Of a DNA stretch of 64,000 nucleotides, positions 9,777-21,549 are shown piece after piece; positions within the stretch are counted from its first letter, which is position 1, and every line of letters begins with the position of its first letter. This stretch comes from Acanthosoma haemorrhoidale (lineage: Eukaryota > Arthropoda > Insecta > Hemiptera > Acanthosomatidae), in NCBI GenBank assembly GCA_930367205.1, contig OV884013.1, forward strand, positions 120,443,827 through 120,507,826. Direction: 5' to 3'. A program made the translations under genes and the position numbers. The notes beneath the pieces are model-generated. The model saw only the letters and a list, made by a program, of their open reading frames with translations, did no database searches and was not told where the DNA came from.

Positions 9777-10795
9777 ACTGTACATTCAAAGTTATCGCTT
9801 ACTGTCTATACGAATTACAGTCTGTTGACACGAAAGTTCAAATGATTTAATATTTAACAATGCAGGATGCATATTAGGTCGTGAGATGCACTCAATATTA
9901 CATATTAGTCGCTGCACATGCGGGAATGGAAGTTTCTGGTAGCGGAAGGTGGCTAGATCTCGAATGAATGGGATGTTGATATCGGCGTTAAGGGTACAAT
10001 TGTCGATACATTGGATAGCCTGTGGGAGGATTTGGGATTGCAGGGACTGGATGCGAAGAGTATTTGAGGACTTGACACTACCTCACACTTCTGTTCTCAG
10101 AAATAGTTTGAATCGTTTTTTGTCGTTTGGACGTGATGTAATGGGTCTCAAGTGAGTCGCTTGTGTAGTTTATATCCTAGATAAGGGCTCTGGGAATTAA
10201 TTACTTATAACCAAAAAATTAATATTTTCCGACATATAGGACATAAAATGTGTTTGCGCTAGGGCTCTTAAAAATTAAGAAGTCCCCAAACGCCAGAAAA
10301 TTGCGCCGGTTACGTCTAGAGAAGCTAGAGGTTTGATTGTGTTGGCTAGCTCACTAACTTGCCAATAATAAGGCATATACAATAAACAAAGCCAAAAATA
10401 TTAAAGAAATAACAATTCATTTTATTAAAAAACAAAACAAAATTACTGATCAGGAACTTAACCAGGCTTGAATATTAGTATAAATAATTGTTAGTATAAT
10501 TAACGTATAAAAATTACGAAAAAGTTTATAGTCACGATGCGCTGGATGTTCGGATAGCAGCCGCAGGACGGTGATCTTCGGATAGTCAACCGCAGGGCGG
10601 CGATGTGCATGGAGAGAAAGGCCGAGAAGTTCAGTGGTAGAAACAGCGACTTCGTCTTCGCAGGGGAACAGTCCGGTATGGAGTTATCTTCATCACTGAC
10701 TAAAAAACAGGCTCAGGCCTAAAGCCTTGTCCTCTAATACGCAAAGATGTGTTTATTTACTTCCTCGAGCTGTATAATCCTTAGAAATATTTTCT
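9777..10795. repeat. Tandem block, unit 1 (about 1.02 kb)
   Basis: The first about 270 bp (9777-10050) and the last about 145 bp (10653-10795) recur nearly identically in the next block. The middle about 600 bp (10051-10650) is unique to this unit. No protein similarity is recognised; a 68-codon plus-strand frame at 9949-10155 lies across the repeated part and looks incidental. Confidence 0.8.
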
Positions 10796-11215
10796 CTGTA
10801 CATTAAAAGTTATCGCTTACTGTCTATACGAATTACAGTCTGTTGACACGAAAGTTCAAATGATTTAATATTTAACAATGCAGGATGCTTATTAGGTCGT
10901 GAGATGCACTCAATATTACATATTAGTCGCTGCACATGCGGGAATGGAAGTTTCTGGTAGCGGAAGGTGGCTAGATCTCGAATGAATGGGATGTTGATAT
11001 CGGCGTTAAGGGTACAATTGTCGATACATTGGATAGCCTGTGGGAGGATTTGGGATTGCAGGGACTGGACTTCGTCTTCGCAGGGGAACAGTCCGGTATG
11101 GAGTTATCTTCATCGCTGACTAAAAACAGGCTCAGGCCTAAAGCCTTGTCCTTTAATGCGCAAAGACGTGTTTATTTACTTCCTCGAGCTGTATAATCCT
11201 TAGAAATATTTTCTC
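10796..11215. repeat. Tandem block, unit 2 (internally shorter, about 0.42 kb)
   Basis: This begins with TGTACATT and repeats the first part of unit 1, then jumps at GGGACTGGACTTCG (about 11065-11075) into the last part of unit 1. It is parsimonious as a tandem duplicate that lost about 600 bp, although an insertion into unit 1 cannot be excluded. Confidence 0.8.
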
Positions 11216-12195
11216 TGTTGATGTATACAATATTATATTAAATGATTCAATTATTTATTAAATGATTCAGTCTGTTGATGTATACAATATTTACATACTA
11301 ATCTCCAGCCGAAACAATCAGAAAAGGAAAGAAAATAAATTTATAATTTAAAAATAATTACGATCATAAAAAGAAAATCCTCTCAAACAAAAAAAATTAA
11401 GTTTAATAAAAACTTATTTACTGCCTAAGGGCCCGAAAAAAATGATTATATCGTCTTGAATAATAAATAATACGTAATATCTATTGGTACTTTAAGATAA
11501 TGAAATTTCAGAAAATCTTCAAGTCTGTCATTCAAATTGCTTTGCAAGCCTTAAAAGGATATTAGTTTTTTTTCGAGTACGCCATATAACCACCGCTGTG
11601 TTATTCATAAGTTAATACACAATGCGATAAAGTTTCAGTCACTATTTATACACTAAACAATACATGAGAAATTCAAACCTCTTTTGCCAATATAGGTACA
11701 ATTAGATTCTAACTTTTATGATCGACTTAATCTTAGCCACTATAACTGGTATAGCTAAGTATTACTATGATAATATTGTCTAGACCCTCTGATGTGCCCT
11801 CACTTGAGAATGTAGATCGATTCGTAGCTAACACGTTCTAGGTGTCGATTTATCTCGGGTGAGTATATTATTATCTTTTGCTTGGAAGTTAAGAGAAATA
11901 TATTGAACAATCCACACCCACCATGAAACTGCATATTTTAGGCAATAGATGCTATCCTAACATTTAACTGTGTATATTTGAAATATCGCATTGTATTCTA
12001 CTGTCTGGTAGCTACAGCTAAGATGGTTACATAATATACCTTCTGAAAAATTCGTATATATCTGATTTTGTTCTATAACTATTGCATTAACTTTGTTTAT
12101 TGTATATACCTAATCTATATATAATAATAAAGTATATTTTACAATACTAATAAGGTATTATTTAAATTATGATAAAAATAACAGTTGGTTTTAAG
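11216..12195. other. AT-rich DNA, no gene recognised
   Basis: A small direct repeat (GTTGATGTATACAATATT near 11218 and 11274) is the only structure noticed. Confidence 0.4.
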
Positions 12196-13058
12196 TTTCT
12201 TTAATCTGTCTCTGCCTATGAGTATAGTGCTGTTCACAGCCTGTTCTAAAGTCATCATTTATACTTTGCTACAATAATACATTGCTAAATATCTGTATTT
12301 TTATTCGTAGTAACGTTTATATTTCTTTAGTCTGTCTCTGCCTATGAATATAGTGCTGTTCACAGCCTGTTCTAAAGTCATCATTTAATAGCACATAAAA
12401 ACATTGCTAAATATCTGTATTTTTGTGCGTAGTAACTTTTAAATTTCTTTAGTCTGTCTCTGCCTATGAGTATTGTGCTGTTCACAGCCTGTTCTTAAGT
12501 CATCATTTATACTTTGCTACATTAATACATTGCTAAATATCTGTATTTTTATTCGTAGTAACGTTTATATTTCTTTAGTCTGTCTCTGCCTATGAGTATT
12601 GTGCTGTTCACAGCCTGTTCTAAAGTCATCATTTATACTTTGCTACAATAATACATTGCTAAATATCTGTATTTTTATTCGTAGTAACGTTTATATTTCT
12701 TTAGTCTGTCTCTGCCTATGAGTATTGTGCTGTTCACAGCCTGTTCTTAAGTCATCATTTATACTTTGCTACAATAATACATTGCTAAATATCTGTATTT
12801 TTATTCGTAGTAACGTTTATATTTCTTTAGTCTGTCTCTGCCTATGAGTATTGTGCTGTTCACAGCCTGTTCTAAACTCATCATTTAATAGCACATAAAA
12901 ACATTGCTAAATATCTGTATTTTTGTGCGTAGTAACTTTTAAATTTCTTTAGTCTGCCTCTGCCTATGAGTATTGTGCTGTTCACAGCCTGTTCTAAAGT
13001 CATCATTTAATAGCACATAATAACATTGCTAAATATCTGTATTTTTGTGCGTAGTAAC
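12196..13058. repeat. Tandem array, 126/122-bp units, 7 copies
   Basis: Units begin with TTTCTTTARTCTGYCTCTGCC at 12196, 12322, 12444, 12570, 12696, 12822 and 12944. Two unit types alternate irregularly: type A (126 bp) contains ACTTTGCTACAATAATAC, and type B (122 bp) contains AATAGCACATAAAAAC plus TTTTTGTGCG. The order is A-B-A-A-A-B-B, the last one partial. Confidence 0.93.
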
Positions 13059-13610
13059 AAACTTGAAAAACTTTAAATTTCAGTGAAGATTTCTCTGTGT
13101 GAAATATCGTTGCTTTCTCTTATAATTGAAAACTTTCTGGAAAACCTCTTGAGTTCAACAACTAGTATGTTAAATATTATTTTAAAAAATTTCCCCGACC
13201 TCTAGTACAAACTGACCCGGTGTAAATTTCGTTTGTATTCCGGCCTTCCTGCTGATAAGAAATAACGGGATAGCTGGAAGGTAGGAATAATTAATTTTTT
13301 CTTTCCCGCCTCGGGCAACATTTTATCATTAAAGTTGGATATTGGGATTATCTTAGAGAAATTATTTTAGGTTTTAATTATCCCTGGCCGTTTTTGAAAG
13401 TTATCAAAGTAGGGCTAGGATAGAACTATAAAGAAGGAGATATTAGGAAAAGTAATTTTGTTTGAGAAGACGAAAAATTAATAACTATTTACGAACATTT
13501 ACATTCGTCACAATCCCATTAGCATTTATTTCGTAAGTCAGTTGTTATGTGACCTATGGTATTGAGTAGTATCCATTCACTATACATTTCTACTAATGCC
13601 CCGTATTTTA
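13059..13610. other. No feature recognised
   Basis: AT-rich sequence following the tandem array; nothing gene-like is seen. Confidence 0.4.
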
Positions 13611-13950
13611 TATTTAAAAACACCTGAGACCTCCCATGTTCACATGGTTGTCACCTCCCTAGCATGCGAAAGAGGAAGCGGAGTCTTGGGAAGTGGGGAG
13701 CGTGGGGACGCTCCTCCATCAGCCGCGTCACCGGATACGAGCCACCGGTGGAGGCTGACGAAGAGCGCGAGAGCCACATACGCTCAGGACACGATGAGAA
13801 ACTTTGGCAGGACACCCACTGCCTCGCATTTATAGCGGGTCACGAGGCCACTGCTGTTTTAGTCTCCGAGGAGGATTATAGGGATGAGTGGTGCAGTGCA
13901 ATGACTGTGCTAGGGGATTAGGGTGGTTGGATAGGCTACTACGGAACTTT
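13611..13950 (-). mobile_element. Jockey-like family 1, 3' fragment
   Basis: The minus strand carries the ORF2 end and part of the 3' UTR up to the CTCCCAAG-type segment; the AATAAA end is missing on the low-coordinate side. It lies 0.5 kb from another fragment in the same orientation. Confidence 0.75.
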
Positions 13951-14467
13951 TATTATAAATGATAAGAACTGTGTGGCAATGCCTTATTGAGCATTATGAG
14001 AAGTTTCGATTGGTGTAATTTGTTATGTTGTTGGATCATGGAATAAAAGATCTTAGTCAAAATGTCATCCTCCTGTATCACAAAGGTATGATCTGGTGGA
14101 AAAGTGTACGCTGACACAAACGTGCAAAGATAGTACGAAGAGTTTCCTGTTTCTTTGAAATGACTACAGAAACCCTGACTAGGTAATTTAACCTCCTTTC
14201 AGTGAGTGAGGGTTTTCATATCTTCCTTGAAAAGTTTCCCTCCTTCGCTAATCCTGCTGGCTCCTTCTCTCCCCGACCTTATTAGGCCTCAGTCTTCAAA
14301 GCCGTTCCTCATTTTTTCATCCTGGTATTTTTGTGTATTGTAAAATAATTTATACTCTTGAAGTTTTTTAATTGCTCAACAAGGAACACTTCATTATTAT
14401 AACATTATTTACAACATCATCAGAAAACGGATCACTTACCTTGCTGTTAGCAACTGCACTTGATCAA
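13951..14467. other. No feature recognised
   Basis: Sequence between two family 1 fragments; it may be a later insertion splitting one copy, but no ends or target duplication were found. Confidence 0.35.
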
Positions 14468-14654
14468 CTAAGAGAGATATGCGTATTTATAGCAGGTCAC
14501 GAAGCAACTGCCGTTTCATTCTCCGAGGAGGATTATAGGGATGAGTGGTGCAGTGCAATGACTGTGCTAGGGGATTAGGGTGGTTTGGATATGCTACTAC
14601 GGAATTTCGTCAACTTGGAAGGGATGAGTTCAAGAATGTAGGCTATATTAAGAA
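14468..14654 (-). mobile_element. Jockey-like family 1, short ORF2-end fragment
   Basis: About 185 bp of the ORF2 C-terminus and first 3' UTR bases on the minus strand. The high-coordinate side ends in the sequence corresponding to ILNIPYI and then becomes unrelated. Confidence 0.7.
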
Positions 14655-15609
14655 AAGTTATACTAATACTTTGGATTACTACAAATGAACTTTTAATTTT
14701 AATTAAGGGATGAAGGTTCTAATCTCTTGATGGAAAATGAATTTATTGATAAATTGTTCCTCTCCACAATGCACTAGGAAGTTATCTTGTCAGTTTGTAA
14801 AAACAACAACAATGTATCTATTCGAGTATGGGGGTATGTATAAGTGTTTCTAAACCAGTGACAATACTGTCACTAATGACTCCTTTTCATTGTGAAATTC
14901 GAAGAAAATTTGTGGAAAAAACGATTAAAAAAAACTAAGAAAAATAAATGTGCAAACAAAATTTTAAAGGTTAGTTTGATTAAAAGAATTTTATAAGTTC
15001 ATTTTATGGAAAATTTTTCGAGTATATGAAAAAAAAAATGAATATAGCTTGGACTGGAAGGGAGTTAATATGCTAAAAAGGCAAAAAGCCGGCTCAAAGC
15101 TAATGAGTGATGATGCTGGTTTGCCAATGAGTGAGGCCGGCTCAGTGAAAAGCTAATTTTTCATTCATCAATGTACGATTACACTGCTACTGGTTAATTC
15201 CATTCTTGTATCATATCTACTCCCGATAGATTTGACTCAGATTTGTAGTTTTACAAACTTTTTTTTCTAGTTGCCAATGTTGTAGTATTAGTGTAAACTG
15301 TAAAGCGGCTTTAGGCAAACTATAATTTTAGTGAACCAGTTAGGTCAACGCACAAACTTTCGATCGGCTAATAATTTAATTGTTACCCGATTGGCTGCTC
15401 AACTAGTTCCAGAGAGAGGTGGGGGGGGGTCGGGCCAACTCACAAGTAATTGATAAAGTCTTGCTCATGAAGAATGGACTTTGTTGCAACTCAAACAATT
15501 TGCATATAGCAGAGTCATTTTTATGCGAGATTGTAGCTTTTGTAATGGAGGGGGGAAAAAAACATCTGCCACGAATTAAAATTATAGCTAGTAAATTCAT
15601 ATCTCCAAG
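14655..15609. other. AT-rich DNA, no gene recognised
   Basis: A G run occurs at 15421-15429. A small direct repeat (CCGGCTCA with nearby AGTGA and AGCTAAT) sits at 15088-15155. Overlapping frames of 65 and 71 codons at 15403-15634 on opposite strands look incidental. Confidence 0.4.
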
Positions 15610-16159
15610 TCAAATGTGTCCTGTAGTGGTTTAATCAAATGTGTCCTGTAGTTGTTTAATCAAATGTGTCCTGTAGTTGTTTAATCAAATGTGTCCTGTA
15701 GTTGTTTAATCAAATGGGTCCTGTAGTTGTTTAATCAAATGTGTCCTGTAGTTGTTTAATCAAATGTGTCCTGTAGTTGTTTAATCAAATGTGCCCTGTA
15801 GTTGTTTAATCAAATGTGTCCTGTAGTTGTTTAATCAAATGTGTCCTGTAGTTGTTTAATCAAATGTGTCCTGTAGTTGTTTAATCAAATGGGTCCTGTA
15901 GTTGTTTAATCAAATGGGTCCTGTAGTTGTTTAATCAAATGTGTCCTGTAGTTGTTTAATCAAATGGGTCCTGTAGTTGTTTAATCAAATGTGTCCTGTA
16001 GTTGTTTAATCAAATGGGTCCTGTAGTTGTTTAATCAAATGTGTCCTGTAGTTGTTTAATCAAATGTGTCCTGTAGTTGTTTAATCAAATGTGTCCTGTA
16101 GTTGTTTAATCAAAAGTGTCCTGTAGTTGTTTAATCAAATGTGCCCTGTAGTTGTTTAA
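15610..16159. repeat. Tandem array, 25-bp unit, 22 copies
   Basis: The unit is TCAAATGTGTCCTGTAGTTG plus TTTAA, in exact 25-bp register from 15610 to 16159, followed by a partial unit (TCAAA). Unit variants: GGGTCC at 15710, 15885, 15910, 15960 and 16010; GTGCCC at 15785 and 16135; a GTGGTT variant in the first unit; and AAAG in the unit at 16110. The low divergence indicates recent expansion. Confidence 0.97.
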
Positions 16160-17270
16160 TCAAACTAACTAAGTTGAGTGGTTATCACTAGCTAGGGAAA
16201 TTATTTAAATAATGCAAGAAATCGTGTACGCTTCAAACTTCATAAAAGTAACAAACAAACGCACGGGTTCGGATCAACCTGTCACTAGATATAAGGAAAC
16301 TTGAAGTTGTGATAATTTCGATTTGATTAACACTCATTGGTGATGACATTGAGAATGTACTTAAAAGAAAATATTTTAAATCCTATCAATAATTTCTCAT
16401 TTACTGTAAAACGAGTCAACAATTGACAAATTATATTCCACACCCTACTTCTGAGAATTTCCTTTTATATAAGCTGTCAAAATATTTTACTCATTATAAT
16501 TTCATATTCCCCATAGCTTTTCCTTTTCCAAGTGGTTTAGAACTGTCGGCCATTAGTAAAAAAATAACATTTCTTGGGAAAATTCCTGCACAATGATTTT
16601 GATATTGTATTTTTCCGTAAAATAACTCCGTGTATTTTCAACTGACAGCCCCCCTACCTTTCCTATCCCGTTCAGGAGAATGGGGGTCCCTTGATGGAAT
16701 ATGTATATATTTATTGTATTGCTTTTCGTGATATCGCGTCTATTAGAGATGTGCCTGACAATCATATTATACTTGTTGATTTACTTTAGGTTAATAAAAT
16801 AATATAATGGGATGGTGATCTAGGTAAATTACATCGTCAAGAACATCATTACTTGTTTGTTCGCAATTGTCAGGAATTTACTTAAAGACATTAACATCAA
16901 TAAAACACATATTAAAGTATTAAGGTAGGTTCGAAGGTGTGACGAATTGTATGTATGTTATTAGATTCCGACATTACAACTATTAGTGATGAGTGCATTG
17001 TATTTTTTTAAAATAAGTATGTAAGACTTTATTATTGAATTATTGAAGGTGGGGTGAATAAATTGAAATCAGTTTCTCTGTAAACAAAGTTAGCAATTTT
17101 ATTCCCTATATATTATATTATAACAAGTATTCATATTATTAACACTATCTTCACTGCAAACAAAGAAACGACAATTACAGTTTATAATTATCACTTCTCT
17201 ATTCACAACTGTAGTGAAGAGCTAAATATATGTAAATTACCCTACACTCTTGTTCATAATGTATTATAAT
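16160..17270. other. No feature recognised
   Basis: AT-rich sequence; a 70-codon minus-strand frame at 16553-16765 has no recognisable similarity. Confidence 0.4.
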
Positions 17271-17935
17271 ATAAATGCAAATCTGTGTAAACTTCTGGTA
17301 ATAAATCATAGAGGGATCGGCAGAGGTAGACAAGTAACTCAGAGGGTCCGGCAATAAAACCTAGGGCAAGCACACTTACCCCTATTAGAATAGACCTTCA
17401 GTCACTTCCGGCGGTCATAAAGTCATGCTAGGAACAGCTTAGTCACGTAACTCGGGAGGCGGGACATCATAAAGCACACCCTTTTGGACCAACGGGATAA
17501 TAAAACAGACCACCTGCAGACAGACTCCGCCTTCCACGAGGGAGGGTGGTACAATATTTATACCAGTAAGTTTCGCCCTGAAACCACTCTGTTTCTTAGT
17601 CTCCACAGCCGCATTACCTCGCGATACGCCAGGGCCTCGGGCCCCTGGGAGTAAGCCCACTCAGCCTTCCGCTAGTCTACACTAGCTATGCCACACCTCT
17701 ACGACGGCACTTTGCCTCACAGCCTCTAGCAGACCTCTGACGACTTGTACTTATTACGCTGCCGATCTCTCGCCCGAACTCTGAAAACTGGTCTTATTCT
17801 TTATGAACCTCTGAACCTCATCCTGAACACAGTGTCTTGTCGGGACACATCCCTATCAATAAATGGAGTCAGATATTAACGCCTACATGGAACATGGTCC
17901 ATGTTGTAAACTACAACAATCCGCACTTGTCACCA
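17271..17935. other. Possible solo LTR or other G/C-richer repeat
   Basis: This segment is clearly richer in G/C than its flanks. It has TATTTATA at about 17554-17561, AATAAA at about 17859-17864 and an ending rich in ACA. That arrangement suits the promoter and poly(A) signals of an LTR, but I found no second copy, no primer-binding site I can name and no gag/pol in the window. A gene-linked promoter is an alternative. Confidence 0.2.
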
Positions 17936-17971
17936 GGGCTAGAGTGATCAGGCACTCCCCTAGTGACGCCC

Positions 17972-18056
17972 CCGACAATTGTTGACCTCCGACAATTGTC
18001 CACCTTTTTCCGACAATTGTCCACCTTTTTCCGACAATTGTTCACCTTTTCCGACA
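17972..18056. repeat. Short tandem array of a palindromic unit
   Basis: CCGACAATTGT recurs at 17972, 17989, 18010 and 18031, and a degenerate CCGACAACAA at 18051. The core GACAATTGTC is a perfect 10-bp palindrome; two of the four copies carry it complete and the others end in GTT. Spacers are ACC plus a T run. Spacings are 17, 21, 21 and 20 bp. Confidence 0.9.
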
Positions 18057-18269
18057 ACAACTTTTGCTACTTAATATAACCTTCTCTATATCATCTCACT
18101 TTTTAGAATATTGCTGATAGCTCCATCTGGCAGAGGCCAGTAAAAGCAGGGCGGCCAATTCAAATATTCAAATTATAAGAGAGAATACTTTCTTTACAAG
18201 TATAGATTAAGTCATGTTACATTAATCATATTTTTAATTGAATGTTACAATGGCTTGTATTTCTTGTAT

Positions 18270-18643
18270 TATATACTTTATTTCTTGAACTCATCCCTTC
18301 AAAGTTCATAAAATTCCATAGTAGTCTATCCAACCACACTAATTCCGTAGCACAGTCATAGCACTACACCACTCATCCCTATAATTTCCCTCGGAGACTG
18401 AAACGGCAGTGGCCTCGTGACCTGCTATAGATGCGTGAAGGTGGGGGTCCTGGCAATGGTGAGTTTCTCCAATCATGTCCTGAGCGTTTTGTGGCTCTCG
18501 AACTCTTCACAAGACTCCGCTTCCTCCTTCGCACGCGAGGGAGGTCTCTGGGCTGTTTAGAAATACTATAAAAGATTTATCACAATTACTTATCGCCTAA
18601 TGAGGGAGGTCGTAATTTTATCATAATAAAGTTGTTTTTATTA
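18270..18643 (+). mobile_element. Jockey-like family 1, 3' end with AATAAA
   Basis: Starts within the ELIPSKF region of ORF2 near 18283 and runs through a shortened 3' UTR to CATAATAAAGTTG at about 18625-18637. The UTR has internal deletions compared with the copies at 22.3 and 48.6 kb. Confidence 0.78.
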
Positions 18644-19116
18644 GTTGTATAATATGAGTTAGAAGTGTGTTGATAATTGGTATAAAAGAGCTCGATGACT
18701 TTTGGCTACGGCTGTATATTCTGCCTTGGGGAACCTTAATATTTCACCGGCGGTAGGGAGGCAGTAAAGAGGTGACACCTGCATCCTAGAGGAAGGCCAG
18801 GCAGGGGAGAGCATTGACAAACAGGACAAGCCAGGACACAATGGAGAGAATAAATTCTACCCACATGCCACCCTCTGCTCTGCGATTATTTACCACCATT
18901 GTGCCGCCTCAAACCTAATGCCTAATGCCCCGGCTATTTTGTCCGCTATGGTCTCTACTCTCTATGCTATTGCGAATTCGGACGAATAGCCTGCGCCATA
19001 CTGTTATAATGCAGTCTGTAATAATGCCCGTCTGTGTATAATGCCGACACTGCCCATGCCCTGCCTGACACAATCATCAAGTATTCCTTCAAAAAAAAAT
19101 GGGAGGAACTGAAATA
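18644..19116. other. No gene recognised
   Basis: Moderately G/C-rich, non-coding in all frames; ATAATGC/TAATGCC words recur at 18915-19045. No repeat copy was found elsewhere in the window. Confidence 0.35.
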
Positions 19117-19870
19117 TACAATTTTTTTTTTTTCCTTATTTATTTATTTACTTATGAATGCAATAGACACGACTAGGTAATGGGGCTCACCTCCGGTTTA
19201 CAATATAGGAAAGTTACATACTAAATTAGAATAAACAATTTTTGAACCAGGAGAGTGAAAAAAATTCAAAACTGACAACTTTTACACGATTACACAAATA
19301 CAGTAGAACAAAGATAGAATATACCAACCCCAAATCACCTAATAGATCCAACTACTGACCGGGCACGGAGGAAGCAGAAGCCATTTGTACTGATTTAAAC
19401 TAATTGGCGATAACGGGTGCCCTTGTATAATAATATGCCCCCCCCCCCAATCACAGATAATAATACTTCCACTTATCCATTCTCCTCTCCGACTGCACCG
19501 GTGACGAAGCCATTACCTTAAACCCCAAATTATTGGTTCAAAAACACACCAATAGAATCTATAGGCCCATAAATCACATGTTTATCATAGCCTTTTCTTT
19601 AGTTCATTATGTGTCCTTTGATTCTTCCTTTCATACGTCTTTATTTAGTATAGTTATTTTGTCTCGTCTCAATTAAACTAAACTAGAACCTAAGACTAAA
19701 GCGTTCCTGCCTTGACTGCGACCTGCCATCGGTCTATGGACAAAAGTTACAATTAAGACGGTCGTGTGTAAGGAACAAGGTCTATCTAATCTCACGCCCA
19801 CGCTTGAGTAGCGGGCACCTACACCACGGCTCAATATAGAGCCTTGCCTTAAAGCCCACGGACTTTGCCT
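19117..19870 (-). mobile_element. Non-LTR family 2, 3' end (minus strand)
   Basis: The T run at about 19118-19131 marks an A tail on the minus strand. The adjoining sequence (GACTAGGTAATGGGGCTCACC...) and the stretch with CTAAAGCGTTCCTGCCT match the copy at 20.2-20.7 kb. The part near 19738-19815 also recurs at 25.6 kb. Coding content is not readable here. Confidence 0.6.
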
Positions 19871-20189
19871 CTAAGCAAGCCATCCGGTGAAAAACGTACT
19901 CTATAGGCAGTAGTTGTGAATTGGCCAGAAATACTTGAAGAAACGAGCCTGATCATCTTGATGAAAATTCGTGCTATCATCTCAAACACATCAATTACAG
20001 ATCGAGAAAATGCGTCACCTTTTGATTGTAGATTTGAACCGATAAGATCAGCACGAACGTCCTTTTCGATTCAATTCTTTGTAATTCTATTTTTATTTTT
20101 AATCTTCAATATCGAAATCGTTACTTTATCACTCGGAATCATTACTATAAAATGAAGAATACATCTAATATAAATTATTAACAATTAGG

Positions 20190-20695
20190 AGATTCATTTT
20201 TTTTTTTTTTTTCATAACCCTTTTATTTATTATACAATATGTGAACGAATATTTACTGATTTCTCCTCTTGCTGCATACGCAGATGCATTCGAATGACAA
20301 TATACAGGACTAGGTGATGGGGCTACCTTCGGTGTACAATGTGGGCAACTTACAAACTAAACTTAAAAAGTAGAACCTAAAGACTAAAGCGTTCCTGCCT
20401 CGACATCGTCCTGTTATCGATGGGGGAACGGAGCGGGGGTTATAGTGTTAAACACCGGGTTTGTCAGTTACTGTAGTGAGTCGAAAAATTTGACATGTCT
20501 ACGTTGAATGAATTCATCCACCGTAGGCAGCTCAAAGATCTCGTGAAGCTCACTGTTGCTCCGCTGCTCGAATGAAGTATGCCTGACCACTTTCATCAGT
20601 ATACCGTTTTGGGATTGTTGAAGTCGCCGAGCTGTCGTATACGTCAGATGACGAAACAGCGGTGCACCATACAGCAGATCGATTGATTTGTTTTT
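20190..20695 (-). mobile_element. Non-LTR family 2, ORF2 end, 3' UTR and A tail
   Basis: Read on the minus strand it starts with an ORF2 C-terminus: LLYGAPLFRHLTYTTARRLQ, KVVRHTSFEQRSNSELHEIF and FIQRRHVKFFDSL, close to the copy at 46.0 kb (KVVRHTSVERL, FIRRRHIKFFDSLQHLTNP). It continues through a short 3' UTR with AATAAA-like words to AAAGGGTTATG and a 16-A tail (T run at about 20197-20212). The RT-end similarity places it with Jockey-type non-LTR elements; it is 5'-truncated. Confidence 0.8.
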
Positions 20696-21549
20696 TGGTC
20701 CAACCCTTTAAAAATATCGTTTTTCAACCTTTCAATTTTCATATGGATTGTGTTTTCTTCTTTATTTTGCACATGTTAGAACACGCGTACATTCAGACAA
20801 GGTGATCACAGACCTTAACTGAATTTGATTGAGATTGAGGCTTGGTGGCTAAAACCACTGTTTTTAAGGTATGTTATTATTGAGCTAATTATATTTGTAA
20901 CTATATATAGTTGCATTATTGACTAACCCCTAAGCACCTCTGTTTTAATTTCAAAGATAGCCTAAACTAGGCATGTATTGTCAAGGTTTCGCAAAATTGA
21001 GGCACATTCAAGACTTGAATGTACAAATATAACATATGATTTGTTTGTCACTCGTTTAAATTTCGTGTGATGGTTAGTTTTTTTTGTAATCAAAGGACTT
21101 ATAGCATTTTTGCAGTCACTTTATTTTATACTATTCCGCGTAACATTTTGTTTCAGCTATTACTAAAGTTGTTATTTAATGATATTTAAATAATGCCTCT
21201 TACATTATTTAATGTTATTACTTCTTAGAAGTAAAATGATAGCCCAGACCTATAGTAATATGTGTAAAGTATTTCCGCTCATTCATAAGTGCCGTCATTC
21301 ATGCCATTGAGAATGTTCAGTTTCGACAATATTGTCCTGTCTTAAAAATGAATGACAAGTTATTTTTTATGCCTGTTTTCTTGTTTATTTTCTATTGTCC
21401 GCGTTTAATAATTTATCGTTAAAATATTGCTTAAATTTTGATAATAAATAATTTATAATAACGACTGGGATATTATAATAGTTCATTATGGCACTCTTGG
21501 TGAAAAAAGTGACTATTCTTCTTAAAATTTTACTAATCAGTCATTCATT
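20696..21549. other. AT-rich DNA, no feature recognised
   Basis: Nothing gene-like is seen. Confidence 0.4.

Noticed and set aside
15610..16159. 25-bp array considered as a CRISPR array
   Set aside because: Units are directly contiguous with no unique spacers, and the context is eukaryotic; it is a minisatellite.
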